The notes under the pieces were generated by a model. The model was not told the DNA's origin and did not search any database. It worked only from the letters and a program-made list of their open reading frames with translations. Shown here one piece after another: positions 25,500-38,600 of a DNA stretch of 64,000 nt. The first letter of the stretch is position 1. Every line of letters starts with the position of its first letter. The position numbers and the translations under genes were made by a program. Source of the DNA: Liolophura sinensis (taxonomy: Eukaryota; Mollusca; Polyplacophora; Chitonida; Chitonidae); contig NC_088297.1 of NCBI RefSeq assembly GCF_032854445.1, positions 11,554,163 through 11,618,162 of the forward strand, given 5' to 3'.

Positions 25500-27395
25500 A
25501 ATTTGGACTTAGCCTAAAGACGAAACAGATTTTGTTGCCATATTGTATTATTGTCATCTACGCAAGTTACAGTATAAGAGTCGTTCTGACTTATTACCTG
25601 ATGTATTTACCTGTCTCCTCATTTATGACGGACTCGCCGGTTTTATTAGTCAAGAGGCGGAATATTTTTTTCATTTTAAGTAAACATCAGTTATGATGTG
25701 AAAACTGTTCGTGATTTTGCAAGATCATTTTTACCAACTGTAAAACAATATGGTTACAGGCCTGTTCTCTATATGACTTATTTTTTTGTTTTGGTACATA
25801 CATGTATTGGACCGACTGGCATCTAAACTACTACCGGTCAAATCGGTCGACTGCTTTTCAAAGCAGCGAATTTCACTTTAATTTCCCTTTCTTGTTGGTG
25901 GTAATTACTTGCAGCAATCGGAATTGGAGTTTCTATTTGTCCTATTTTTAACCAACCATCATTTAGTAAAATACTTAGCTCGCTTTGAAAACATTTGCAG
26001 CGCACTGGCTGATTTTGATTCACCTACCTACTTTGTATACAGTATATAAACAATATCTTACATCTAAGTGACCAGAGACTCTTTTTCTGTTTAAAATACC
26101 ACACACATTAATGTAGGTGTAAACAGTTTCATCTTTAATTGAATGAATTCAGGTATAAAAATACTGTTTATCTCATTAGTATACTCTTAAAACATCACGT
26201 CAGAGTGCACAAATCCTCTCATAGTGTACATTTATTTCCCTGTTCAAAGTACGATCATTCCCTCAAAGTATGGCCTACATGTTTGTACAGGCTTGGTGAA
26301 CAACCATTCCCTGGCACGTCCACCTATTTTCTCGCTGTGTACATTTGAGCACAGGTTAGCTAGACGTTACATATGGACTAACATACTCCTTACCGCCCAT
26401 GCGCCTCTCACAACTTTTGTTTCACACCACTCCCGCCACGAGCAAACTTTGCACAGAAATCTTGAACAAAGCCATAGGTCACTTGGCTCTCGGAGGCGAG
26501 ACAGAAAATGATACCGGAAGAAACAAAACCTCGGTCTGTCTCAACCATTCGTTTTTTGTTCATTCTTGCTACGCAAGCATTCTTTTTAGTTTAAATACGC
26601 ACAACATGATTTTAATGGACACCACAAACAATTTTATTGATCAAAACTTATTAGGTCAGAGACCAGAGAATAATTGCGATAGAGTAACTATGTGTAAAGA
26701 TGGAATAAACTCCGTCTTCGTTGTACAATCTACTGCTATGACCTGTATTTTAAAACCATTTCTTTTAACACCAATATGTACATTTTCTTTACAAATCACG
26801 TGTTATTTTTGTATATATTTTATGTAACTTGATACTGTCATTGGCTGTCAAAATCATGTGGGAAATCAGGTTGGAGTTATCGCCTCTTATTATCGAAATT
26901 CAACTGGCGTTCAACGCCCAACAAATGTAGTAGGCCTACTTCAAATCCTTGATTTAATTTTAAAAAATTGATGTTAATCACAAAAAAAAGATTAAATTAC
27001 AAAGTACATTCCTGTCCTTGGAATTAATTTCTTAAAACACCAATATAGACCTGTAAACTGATTGATATATCTATTTCATATATCTTTGTAAATATACATA
27101 AACACCTCCCTTTGATCGTCCTGAACACTTGCAGCCTAGGAAAAAAAAAACATTTTTTAATCACTTGTTCCGTTCAGAAAAGCCATACCTGATGTAATAT
27201 GATTCAGAAATCTAATGTTCGAACATCAAATAGATATTTTATGCGCAGGCGCACAGATACAGGAAGTCTTGCTCATCAGTGTACTTTACAGAACATATCC
27301 GTTGCTGTTGTAATATATGAAGATGACTATCTGATTGTATATATTTGTACATAATTTAAATATTGAATGAAAAATAAACCTACAGTTTATACCTA
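25500..27395 (+). other. Probable long 3' UTR of chitinase A
   Basis: Non-coding AT-rich stretch after the stop codon. A weak AATAAA lies near 26703 and a strong AATAAA at 27373-27378, the latter followed by TG-rich sequence (GTTTTGTGTGTTGTTTTG). The open frame at 26399-26827 inside it has no recognisable protein and is treated as chance. Confidence 0.5.
27373..27378 (+). terminator. Candidate poly(A) signal for chitinase A
   Basis: Canonical AATAAA followed within 25-45 nt by a T/G-rich downstream element. This is the best cleavage-site candidate between chitinase A and chitinase B. The earlier AATAAA near 26703 is an alternative. Confidence 0.5.
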
Positions 27396-28510
27396 ACCAG
27401 ACTGTTTTGTGTGTTGTTTTGCCGCAATCAAGAATATCAAAAACAAGGGAAGAGGATAATCTTTTTGATTACATGTAAGCCTACCGGTACTATTCTTACT
27501 GGGGCTATTCGTTCGAATCCAGCATCTGCAGATTTGTCTCTGATCTTGTGTTGTGCTAGATAAAACATACAGTACAGAGAGTTCTTTTTGTCTTTTTCCG
27601 TCTTAACTTCATCATAGGCTTTGATTCGATGACAGAGTCCTGATATAAGGGGTCACACACTCGAATCCAGCTCTCGCTTGTTATCTGCTTTAACGTAATA
27701 ACTTCGTCAAGTACCTAACGAATAATTTTTTGTAATAAAAAATCTTCAGGGCTTCAGGATACGTATACACAGATCCCTTGTAACAAATGACAAAATGAGC
27801 GTACTGGTGCGAGACTCATGCGACATTGTGCTGCGCAAGCCTGCTAAAATCTAGATTTTGGAAAAGTTCAAGAGAATAAACATTCAAATTCAACATAACT
27901 GTTTTTATAACATGTTTTGGGGATTTTTTTCGGATGCTAATATGTATTTTATTGGAATATATTTCGGCCTTGTAAACTGTAATTAAAACTTTCCACTGTG
28001 GCCTTTTCTGACCATATTGGGACCAACGATGTCACTTCAGCTTTTTGCCACTTGACACACACTAGCCTGCTACATTTCATCAACAAATAAATCCAACTAT
28101 TTTCCTGGACGATTTATAATGGTATTTCATCTGATATATACTTCATTTTCGAATGGTCTTTGCCTTTAAACTATGGTGTTTGGTGGTGGTGTGGGGAGGG
28201 GGGGTGTAAGATGCTAATTGTTAATTATTTATGGGAACAATTATAGAATAAAGCCCTAATTTAGGTAAATTCACAAGATACCGGTTACGTGTCACCATAT
28301 GACAACTCTCTTTTTGTCGTCAGTGCCTTAGTTTAGCTCTTTATGCTGATGTACTCTTTAAATGTATAATTTTTAGATATTTTGTATGGCAATAAACATT
28401 GGTTACACTGCTCTGCGAAGAAATCCCATGCTTAGAAAAACTGTCCAGAAAGAATGAAAAGTTCCAAAGTGATTACCGTGTTCTGGATAACAGTATGAGG
28501 ATAACACTTT

Positions 28511-28707
28511 ATTTATTTATATGATTTATGTTTTACACCGTACTCAAGAATATTTCGCTTATACGGCAGCAGCCAGCATTATGGTGAGAGCAAACCGGGG
28601 AGAGCCCGGGGGAAACCCACGACCATAAACAGGTTGCTGTCAGACCTTCCCACGTACGTCCGGAGAGAAAGCCAGCATGAGCTTGACTTGAACTCACAGT
28701 GAGGACA
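28511..28707 (-). repeat. SINE-A copy upstream of chitinase B
   Basis: Minus orientation, with the tail complement (TTTATTTATTTATATGATTT) first. The body contains GAGAGCCCGGGGGAAACCC and ends near AACTCACAGTGAGG, before the tRNA head. Confidence 0.8.
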
Positions 28708-29060
28708 TTGTCTTATCAGATGGCATATCGGTGTACTATCTTTCACACATTAATCAATTTTCTGAACGTTTCATGAACGAAATGACAAAAACATTGTAGT
28801 TGTTCCAGTTGAGATGCACAATTCTAATCCATATCTGTCGAACTATTTAATTTATACATTTAGAAACGATTGTCCCTACTGTCCACAAATCCAACTATAG
28901 TCTACGCCAAGCAAACACAGGGACACGTTAGAGAAACAGGCCCACATAATCCGTGTCAGGTGAACTCTTTAAAGGCTTAGATGTTTGGATGCCTGACCCA
29001 GAGAGTTTCCAGTGACTACTGCGTGTTATAGTGTGGGTGGTGTTTACTGGTGCATTGTTC

Positions 29061-29105
29061 CTCCCCCCACATCCCCCCACCCCAACCCCAACCCCCACCC
29101 CCACC
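29061..29105 (-). other. C-rich tract, quadruplex potential on the minus strand
   Basis: Repeated runs of four to six C separated by A or CA on the + strand, so the minus strand is G-run rich. It lies about 400 nt upstream of the chitinase B TATA box, where promoter quadruplex elements are often found. This is a sequence-based prediction only. Confidence 0.5.
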
Positions 29106-29470
29106 TCTTTCTCCTCTCTCTGTACCTAGTGAATCTCACCTTTTGCTATCTACCGTAGTGTACACATTGACAAGTTGGCGCCAGTATAAGCAACAAAATA
29201 TTGTAAGCACGAAGACGGCTTTTGAAGCATCACGTGACTCTGGGACGTCTACCCATTGGCCCAAAACTAAGTGACGTAAGCTTACCCACGTGCTAAGTAT
29301 GTTTACTTGTGGCTGATGATGTAAACGCAGAGGCGGGTAGAAGACTGAATTAGGCTGCATTGAACAAAGGGGAAAAAAACTTCCTATAGCTACCCTTGTC
29401 CTTGATTTTCATTGGATAACTCGAACTGCGTGAGGTATGGCTTAGAGATGCTACAGTAGGAGGGTGAAAG

Positions 29471-29507
29471 TATATAACTTTAGATACACTGGTATTTTTG
29501 TATCAGT
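29471..29507 (+). promoter_or_regulatory. Chitinase B core promoter: TATA box and initiator
   Basis: TATATAA lies at 29471-29477 and an initiator-like TCAGT at 29503-29507, about 30 nt downstream. The chitinase B ATG follows at 29563, giving a short leader of about 60 nt with no intron needed. The spacing is canonical for a focused, tissue-regulated animal promoter. Confidence 0.65.
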
Positions 29508-29562
29508 ATCTTAATCAGCGCTAAACTGCAAACCATCCATTTTGAATCGAGCTCTCGAAGGC

Positions 29563-29623
29563 ATGAATTTGAACAGTTTGGGACTACTTTTGGTATCATT
29601 ACTCTCGGCATGCAAGGTGGCTT
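29563..29623 (+). CDS. Chitinase B exon 1: start codon and signal peptide
   Basis: Encodes a 20-residue hydrophobic leader and ends phase 1 at CTT|GTAAGT. It lies about 60 nt downstream of the predicted transcription start, so no leader intron is required, unlike the arrangement suggested for chitinase A. Confidence 0.9.
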
Positions 29624-32600
29624 GTAAGTCATTTTTTACTCTTATTCCATGAAAAATTGTTTACCATCATTATAAAATAATCAGCTAACCATACAAAAAC
29701 ATATTACAAATTCTCATGTTTTTTTTATGCGTGTTCTGGTATATTGAGTATAGATGAGCTTCGCATGGAACAGACCACTAACAAAATTTCTTTCACTAAG
29801 CAGAAATTTTGGTGTCAGTCTTTTTCTGTATGCGTGTTGCAAATATGTGCCCCATGCTTACAGGGGGACAGGCTTTACACAGGCAGGTTCAAAAGAACCA
29901 CAGATGGAGCAAAACAAAAACACACTTATTCACACTATGTCTTTGTTTCGAACCCAAATGGGCTCATTGTAAAGCATTGTCTGGCATTCCTGTATGCAAG
30001 GCACGCACCTCTTGTGTGTCCGCCTAAAAGGGCAATTTCAGCATATATTTTCCATGTGAAATGTTTTGTTCTTAAATACTGCAAAGAGTAGGGCGAATCT
30101 TGACGATATTACAACAGACTGGGACAATCTATTACAGTTAGTAGCGCATCTAAACGATGTTTTCGTATGATAAAAACACCAAACATCAACGGTGACGCTT
30201 TTTAACTTCATCGTCCCCGATGTTTTAATCAAAATCAAATCTCAAAAGTTTTTTCCTTTGAGCTGTTTTTTTTTTGGTTTGTTTTATTTTTTTTAGATTT
30301 TAGTTTTAGCCTGACGTTGTGAGGAAAAAAGACCAGTGACCCCGTTAGCAAATTTAAACCGTCTCATTATTCCAGTTACCCTCAAATAATCTTTTCAACA
30401 CGTTTTTTATGTAAATACAGGAATATGACGTAAACTAACGCACGAATAATTTCTTACACGTTTCGCATAACTAGTCAAAACCGAACAAAGGTTTAATCAT
30501 CTAACTTCAGTTCATTTAACTTCAGTTCAGTTAATTCATTTTAGTCAAATTCGCACCTGTATTCTTTAGTACTTTAGATCAAGAGGGTACTGTTCATTAT
30601 GATGACATTGTGAAGATCTTACGGTATACTGCACTTATACGGTATACTGCACGACTATTTCTATAGCTCCGCGAACCACTTGCACGCCGAGTACTGCATG
30701 CAGTATTTACACCATTGTGGTTTTGCATTACTAGTACTTGTTGACCAGTATAGGAGGCAACAATGCAAAGAACTTTACGTTTAAGTGGATGAGCATTGTT
30801 CTATTACAACAGAACTAGGAGAAAACAGTACAATAAAGTTAATTCCATGATCAAATACAGCTTCTAAATTTGGCCGCCTTTCTATGTTTCATAATTTACC
30901 CCGGGCTCTGCACGGTCCCACCCACAATAATGGTCCTCGCCGCATTCGTATAAGTGAAATATTCTTTATTACGGCGTAGTCAACACCAGTCAAATAAATA
31001 AATAAATAAATATTTTATTATTTCGGCTAAAATCACGAAAGTAACAAAATATGTCCGATATTAGGTTACATATACAACTTAATAACAAGGATATTTATTC
31101 AGTAAGAAGTAATAATAAAATATATCGAATCAAATTAATCAAATATAAACACATTTTTTATTTTTATCTATTCTTAAGTTGGACTTTTCTTTTTTTTTTT
31201 TTTTTTGACGTTCGGCTTAATTTGGGCACCCCATTATGGGTATGAATAATTCGGCCTATCTCGTCTCCATCACAACGACGTTTCCTTGCATATAGCTTAT
31301 GTTCTCTTTGAACAGTGAAAGATTACCGGGAAAGCTTTGGTAACGTTAGGCCTATACTTCCCTCATGACCATTCTGTTTCTCAGAATTCATTTGTTATGG
31401 AAATCATATTCCACACACATGTACATACTAAGATGTCTGCCACATTGTAACTTAATTTACTCCGGGCACTGGGCCCTTTCCCTCCCACCATAATGCTGGT
31501 CGCCGTGGTAAGTGAAATACTCTTGGGTGTGGCATAAAACTCCTGTGAGACAAATAAATGAATAAACACTGCCATTTCGACATACAGATAGCTAAACCTG
31601 CATGACATTGTATATCACCACCATTCAGCAATAATATTATCTGCTTCTTTGTTTCCAGCTGGGAAGTTGGTATTTTGCTACTACAGCAGCTTTGCCCGCA
31701 GCCGTCCATGGCAGGGCCGTTTCCAGCCGGAAGACATTGATCCAAACCTGTGCACACACGTGATCTATGCCTTTGTGGATATGCAGGGCGCCACAGGACT
31801 AAGGCCTAACCACTGGTTAGATTATGGTAAGAAATTCACTTGCCCACCGAGGGGCTTTTTGTTGTAGTTAACTGATTTAGTTGACTCAAGAGCCCCTCAC
31901 GAATGGGGTGGTGTGAGTTGAAGCCCAGCTCATGTTGGCTTCTTCTCCGGCCATACGTGCAAAAGCTCTGACAGCAACCTGCGGATGGTCGTGGGTTTCC
32001 TTCCGAATGGGCCTGCTTTCCTAACAACATTTTTGCTGGCCGCCGTCGATTAGTGAAATATTCTTGAGAACGACGTAAAACACCAATCATCTAAATAAAT
32101 CAAAGAAATAAATTAAGTTAATATGATGGGCTCTAAGCCTAATTTATAGCCACAGCTGAAATAGTGTAAGCTGAAATTGAACTTGCGACCTCGTTAGTCA
32201 GCGACATATAAAGGTGCATAAAGACCAACGTTTCGGTTGAATTTCAGAAAGTCAGAAAGGTTCAACGTAAAAAGGCTATGCATTTGCCTCCTAAAAATGC
32301 AAACCATATATATCAACGCTTTAATCCAAATGAATTATGAGCGTCACTGATCTTATTGTCAATGATCTTTGCCATGTAGGTATACACAGGATTAATCACC
32401 ATAACCTAAACTAGGTGATTCCTTTACAAAATGCAGTATCGTCGTCACAGAACTGAAAAACCGTTACAAACAACCGAATAATGAACCTGTTAATTTTAAC
32501 GGAACGTCTGTTGTCTGAATGATGCTAGAATGTATTCTATTATTATATCATTATATTCTGTCATATTCAACATGATACCCTGTTACTGTGATGGAATATT

Positions 32601-35600
32601 TATGTTAAATGTATAGACAATGTGTGTTAAATTTAACAAAATAATCCGAAGAATACATTCTAGAAATAGACTTTCTGTTAAATTTAATAGATTATTCTTT
32701 GGAGTGCCAGAATTAGGTAGAATACCATGGCCCAAACTAGGTGGTTTCATTACTAAACGGAGTAAATGTTCGACAACAATGTGACATAACACATAGACAC
32801 GCGAAGTAAAGCGTAGCGTGCTACCTCTCTACCAAAATAACTGTAGATATATTTAGACAATGGCGTTCCACATTACAGAGAAAAAACACGGAAATGTCAA
32901 GCAGACGCATGCTCTGTAAACAAATCCACATGACAAGGACAGAGTTACTGCTATACGCAGTAGGTGGCCTCTAGTTTATGTAGATTTTTTTTTTGACTGT
33001 TGGAATTATTTCGCTTACGGTTCACTAGGACGTTTAGGATTCTGCGTGGATGAGGAGAATGAGTATGGTGCGAGGTGATTAAACCATTGTAGCAGTTCTT
33101 GTGACAAACTGACAAAGCCTTTAAGCTAAACTGATTAAGATGTCGTGGTTTATTTAAAACAACAAAACCAACGTCTGTTATATACACTGATCGGATAAAA
33201 CCGTTTCTTTTCATAAAGTCATGAGGATTCGGGAAAGTATGAAATTTATCTGCAGAGTTCTTTGGCTGATTTATCAAATCAGTCCTGTGAATCAACCAAT
33301 CATAAGACCCCAGATATGCACATCGACCCTGAAACCGGGCCAACCTGTCTTGTTTCCTTGTTCTAACTCTTCAATAGTGTGCGCAACGACTGGTTGACCC
33401 GTATCAGTATAATGGCTCGGGCGGGGCGGCTTGCTTGCCTTCGGTAAGTCGTCTCAGTGAGGCAGCACTAAATAAAAGAGCGGTGGAAATCCGTCCTGCA
33501 ACAAGGAGGCACATTACACGTACATGGACCCTAATGATTCCTTCGTCGTCGTATGACTGAAAAATTGTTGAGAACGACGTTAAACCCCAAGCACTCACTC
33601 ACTCACTCAATAGTGAGCGTCAAGCGAGGCTGCAACGTGTACTTGTAGCATGCTTTAGGTCGTTGGTCCAAGATTTTGATTGTCGTAGCTATAGTCAGAT
33701 AGGCGCCACACAATGCGCGTAAAGGTACACATTTCTGCTGTATTATTTGTTGTCAGTCCCTGGAATGCGACTCCTGCTTACTTATGTGGAACTGAAAGCA
33801 TGTTTGTCTAATACCAATACTGTGGCGCATACAAAGCATTGTCATTGGGTACAAAATATTTATACCAAGCATTTTGAAATTAAAAAACCTCATCAGTTAT
33901 TAACTTGAGAACATATATATTTAATTAACATGCACGTTGCAATGTATACTGTATTGTACATGCAATACAGTACGTACCTCAACACAATCCGATATTGCCT
34001 TTACCGTACGATTACTTTATTTTGTTTATTTGATTGGTGTTTTACGCCGTACCCAAGAATATTTCACTTATACTACGGCGGCCAGTATAATGGTGGGAGA
34101 AAACCGGACACGATGTTCGAGAAACGCACGACTATCCGCAGGTCGCCAGCAGACCTCACCACGTACGACCGGAGAGGCAGCCAGCGTATAATTAAAACTT
34201 CTTTCGTACAACAAGGCTGAGTCTTTCAAGGCAAGGAGCAAACATTTGTTCAGACCTGTATAACTCTAACGGATACCTCTACTTTAAAAAGAATACCTTC
34301 GTGTTTCTATTTTTTATAAAAAGGAAACTGACTTAATTTGTTAAAACAGGGGCTTCATACTTTAAATGTCTATTGTCTTGGTTTAGTTTCAGCAAACAGG
34401 TAAAAGCCGAAAAAGTCTTTCTTGTCAATGAATCGTCACGAAAGTACTTTTAAAGTTAAACGGAGTTAGATGTTCTTTGGTCTTGGTAAATTTACAAATG
34501 CGTGCAGGTTTGGAGCAATGAATAACTCTCAGGGTGTGTGAAGTTTGATGAGCTTTTCAGAGGGCTTGTTAAGGATATTCAGTGTCTCTGTAGACTCAGA
34601 GAAGACAGGAGCAAACCATGCCTGCGTAAAAAGCTTGGATCTTAGCACGGATATGTCGTTTTACTTTAGAGGATTTGAGGAAAGAAAAAAAAACGGGCAA
34701 AAAATCCTAGCCTTCAGGATTAATGTAACCCTAAAATAGCGACTTCGTCAAATAAACTGCTTTTCACACGGAACGTCCAAGTTAGCATGATGTGACGTGG
34801 AGCATGCACAGACATTTTAAATATAATTCATTTTTTTTGTATTTTTTTTTTGTTGGATGTTATTTTTAACAAAGAGACATGTGATTTATCATCAAGGAAT
34901 AGATCTACGTGACTTTGGAGTTGAGTTCAACAAAGACTGATGGTCTATAGTAGTGTCAGCATTTATTTACAGCATGCCGTCTCTTAGACTGTCCTTAGAA
35001 TTCAAGGATGAACTGTGATATACTTGGTCAATCGTGATGCAGTGTTCTGATTTATTTTATTTTTCTTTTAATTTTCAGGGGCGGGGGTTTACTAACTTTT
35101 TTGCATATAGACAAGAAGCAGATCTCTTCCTTGAGGAAGATAACTGGAAACTTCACACTACAGTACTCTGTAATTTTCTCTGCCTTTAATTTTACATTCC
35201 TGCTCTAGCAAGACAAAAATCTGTCATAAATGACTTCCAAAAAGTTTGTACGTATATATAAGAAAATCAACCGGGGTTAAATAACTGTGACCATAAAAAT
35301 CAATATGCAAAAACTCAGTTTCAAGTTAGGCCTAATCGTCATATACATAAATATATGAAAATATGTAAAGATTATTTCGTACGTTTCAGTTAAAGAATTG
35401 TTGCATTGCGGATTTGTTTGACTTCAAACAGTATTGCTTTAAAATGCATGATCAGTAACAACGCTTACTTTACTGGTAAAATCGGTCGGGTTACATGTAC
35501 TTTCATTAGTTTTTCAGGGTGTTATCTTTGTACTTTGGCGCTTTAAAGTATTATCTTTGTACTTTGGCACTTCAGATTATTATCTTTGTACTCTGGCGTT

Positions 35601-38600
35601 TGGGAGTATTATCTTTGTACTCTATCGCTTCAGAGTATTTTAATTACCGGTGCACTCTGGCGTTTCACAGTATTATCATTACCGGTACAGTCTGGCGTTT
35701 CGGAGTATTATCTTTGTACTCTAGCTTTTCACAGTATTATCATTACCGGTACACTTAAGCTTTTCAGGATATTATACTTGTATTCTGTCGTTTCATAGTA
35801 TTATCATTTCACTCTGACGTTTCAGAGTTGTACATCTTTCATCATGCCCCGTTGCACTCACTGGGTGTATTATCAGTGCATACTTAGTTGCGTAGTTTGA
35901 TAAATTACCGTGATAATATTAGTTCTGTTCATCTCAGACAAGTTTACCCTTAGTTCTGTGTGTGTGTGTGTGTGTGTTTTTTTTTATCCTTTAGAGGTCC
36001 ATCCACGAGTATTGTTAATTTACTCTTTTCTCCCAGATAGTATTATCATATTTTTCTATGTATTAAAACTGTGAGTGGTCAATTACTTGTATGAGTACCA
36101 TCGCGTTCTATTTATAATTTCATCCCCTAGTATTATCAATTTGCTCTTTTTCCCCCACAGAGTATTGTTAGGGTTCAAACTAATAGTGATTTCAGACTAT
36201 GTGTAGTCAATTACTTATGCGAGTACCAGCATGTTTTACTATAGTTACCTTCACGAGTATTATCAATTTACCCTTTTCGCCCCAACAGAGTATTATCAGC
36301 GTACTCTGGACCTCAAGCGAAGGAATCCCGACCTGAAGGTGCTGTTGGCCGTGGGCGGGTGGGACATCGGATCTGAGCCTTTCGTTGCCATGATGAGTTC
36401 TCCGGAAACACGAAGGGAGTGGGCCAAAAATGTCGTCAAATTTTTAAGAAAGTAAGAATTAATACGATTTTGTTTTCCACATATTTATTCAGAGCTTGAC
36501 TGGCATTGTGAAATAAATCAATTCGAAACACTGTATTATGGAGGAAAATTGAGAAAAAAAGAAAAAAAGCGAAAACTAGCTTTAAACAGAAGAATGTCGA
36601 TTCGCATTACCGTTTGAATGAATCATGGAGGTATATATACCTCTTTGAATGAATTAATGATTATGGCTGAGCGCCACATTGTCAATATTTCGGCCCTATC
36701 GTGGTGACATTACAGTTTGAGATACTTTGTATAACTACCTCAAATAGTACAATCCTTAATTTGTGTTTGAGGAACTTGGCAAAAAAGGTTAACTCCGGAG
36801 TACCTGGAGTAGATCGCGACCCTTTGCCAGATACATGACAAATCCCCTGTCTAAATACCAACCAGAGCTGGATTCGAAGCCGTGACCTTACAGGCCATGG
36901 GCCGTTATGCAATGGCAAACACAGCCCTGTAAGACATCGTTCAGGTAAAACTATATGGCATCATCTGTTCCTTATTAACCACAGTTACGGGTTTGATGGA
37001 TTAGATATGGACTGGGAATTTCCAGGCACACGAGGAAGTCCACCGGCGGATAAATACAGATTTTCAGATCTTTTAGAGGTAAGTAAATTTACACTCTCAC
37101 GATTCTTAGTATGGAAGATTTTTCCATCTCGTTTCTACGCTGGAACGCCTTGACCCTTTGTAGCCGTAAATGACGTCCCATCTATATACATATACCTGGT
37201 ATATTCTAACGCTCAGAATTTTGCAAACCTACCCTAAATTCTCAGCGAATTCGATAAAGCGCTTATTTTGACATGCAAGAAGACATGAAGAATGTTATTT
37301 TATCTGGACAGATCATTTAAATTTATACTTTACTGTTATAATTCGTTCATGATTTAGGATAAGTTATATATGAAGATGGTGCATCGGTAAGCTATTTTGA
37401 ATGAATGGTCACTGGCCCCGATGGCTCAGTTGGTCAACGTCCGCTTCGGGGACGGTAAATCCAGGATCAGTCCTGGGTTGGGGCAGGTGGCTTACTTGCC
37501 TTCGGTAAGTCGTCTCAGTGAAGCAGCACTAGATAAAAGAGAGGAGGAAATCCGTCTGCAAGGAGGAGGCACATTACACGTATATAAACTCTAACGACGC
37601 CTTCGTCGTCGTATGACTGAAGAATTGTTATGTACGACGTTAAACCCTAAGCACTCACTCACTTGTATTCACTAAATGAATGGTCTATATGATGTGGGAC
37701 AGAAAAATGATAACCCAGTAATATTCAATTATTGAAAATGTTTCAAATATAAGGCCTTGACATTTCACAAACCTAACTTAACGGCTATTTGCAGCCTTTC
37801 GTGAAACCTTCAGAAGCATAGGCTAAGCATAATATTTAAACGTAACAAAATTTGAAAGCATGTGTTTGAAATTTAGGAACCATATCCCACACATTTGATG
37901 CCATTGTACATTAGATAAGCAATTTGTCAACATAATTCACACATACAACTTTTATACAATATTCTATGCGGTCACTCTCTCTCTTGCATCATACATTCAG
38001 GGATACACTTTTAATTTCTCGCTGTTTTAACTCTGTTTCACCTGTGATATTTTGTATTTCATTGAAGGTTGCCTAATAGCCATTACAATATGTGTCAGAA
38101 ATATCAAAATCTTACGTGTTTAAATCTTGTGAAGCATTGCGAATTTAAGATGCCATTTTTTTGGTTTTCCCTTTATTGGGTCTTCTGGAGTGTACAAACA
38201 CGCTCTCCTCCCATCATAATGCCATCGTAAAAGTGAAATATTCTTGAGTACCGCGTAAGACATCAGTCAAATAAATAAATAAATGCGAAATACGGCGAAT
38301 GCCAGATATCTTAGATGTCGGACTTCCGTCTTCTGTATCTTCCATCTCGCTGTGTGGTAAAAAGACAACAGCAGTTAAACCAGCTAAATTTGTAGCTAGC
38401 AAATATCACTGTGCTTTTCGGTTGTTCCCACCTGTAATCAGTGTTAGTTGCAATTACCAGGTGTGTACACTGGGATGTAGAGATCAGGTAAGTGTTCCAG
38501 GATCTCCCACGCTTTGCCTCTAGTCTATTAGTCACAGTAACGCAGGACTAATTAACTCAGGTGACATACAACAGTTAGCTGCCCAGGTAAAGCGGACTGC

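Larger units (their letters stand above)
27396..29470. other. Intergenic region between the two chitinases
   Basis: No coding sequence was recognised. It holds tRNA-like scraps (about 27500-27720), a G-rich stretch (about 28170-28205), a diverged element E copy (about 28255-28370, minus), a SINE-A copy (28511-28707, minus) and a C-rich tract at 29061-29105. Its right end should contain the chitinase B promoter. Confidence 0.6.

Noticed and set aside
26399-26827. 142-codon + strand open frame downstream of chitinase A
   Set aside because: It lies in the probable 3' UTR and has no domain-like sequence.
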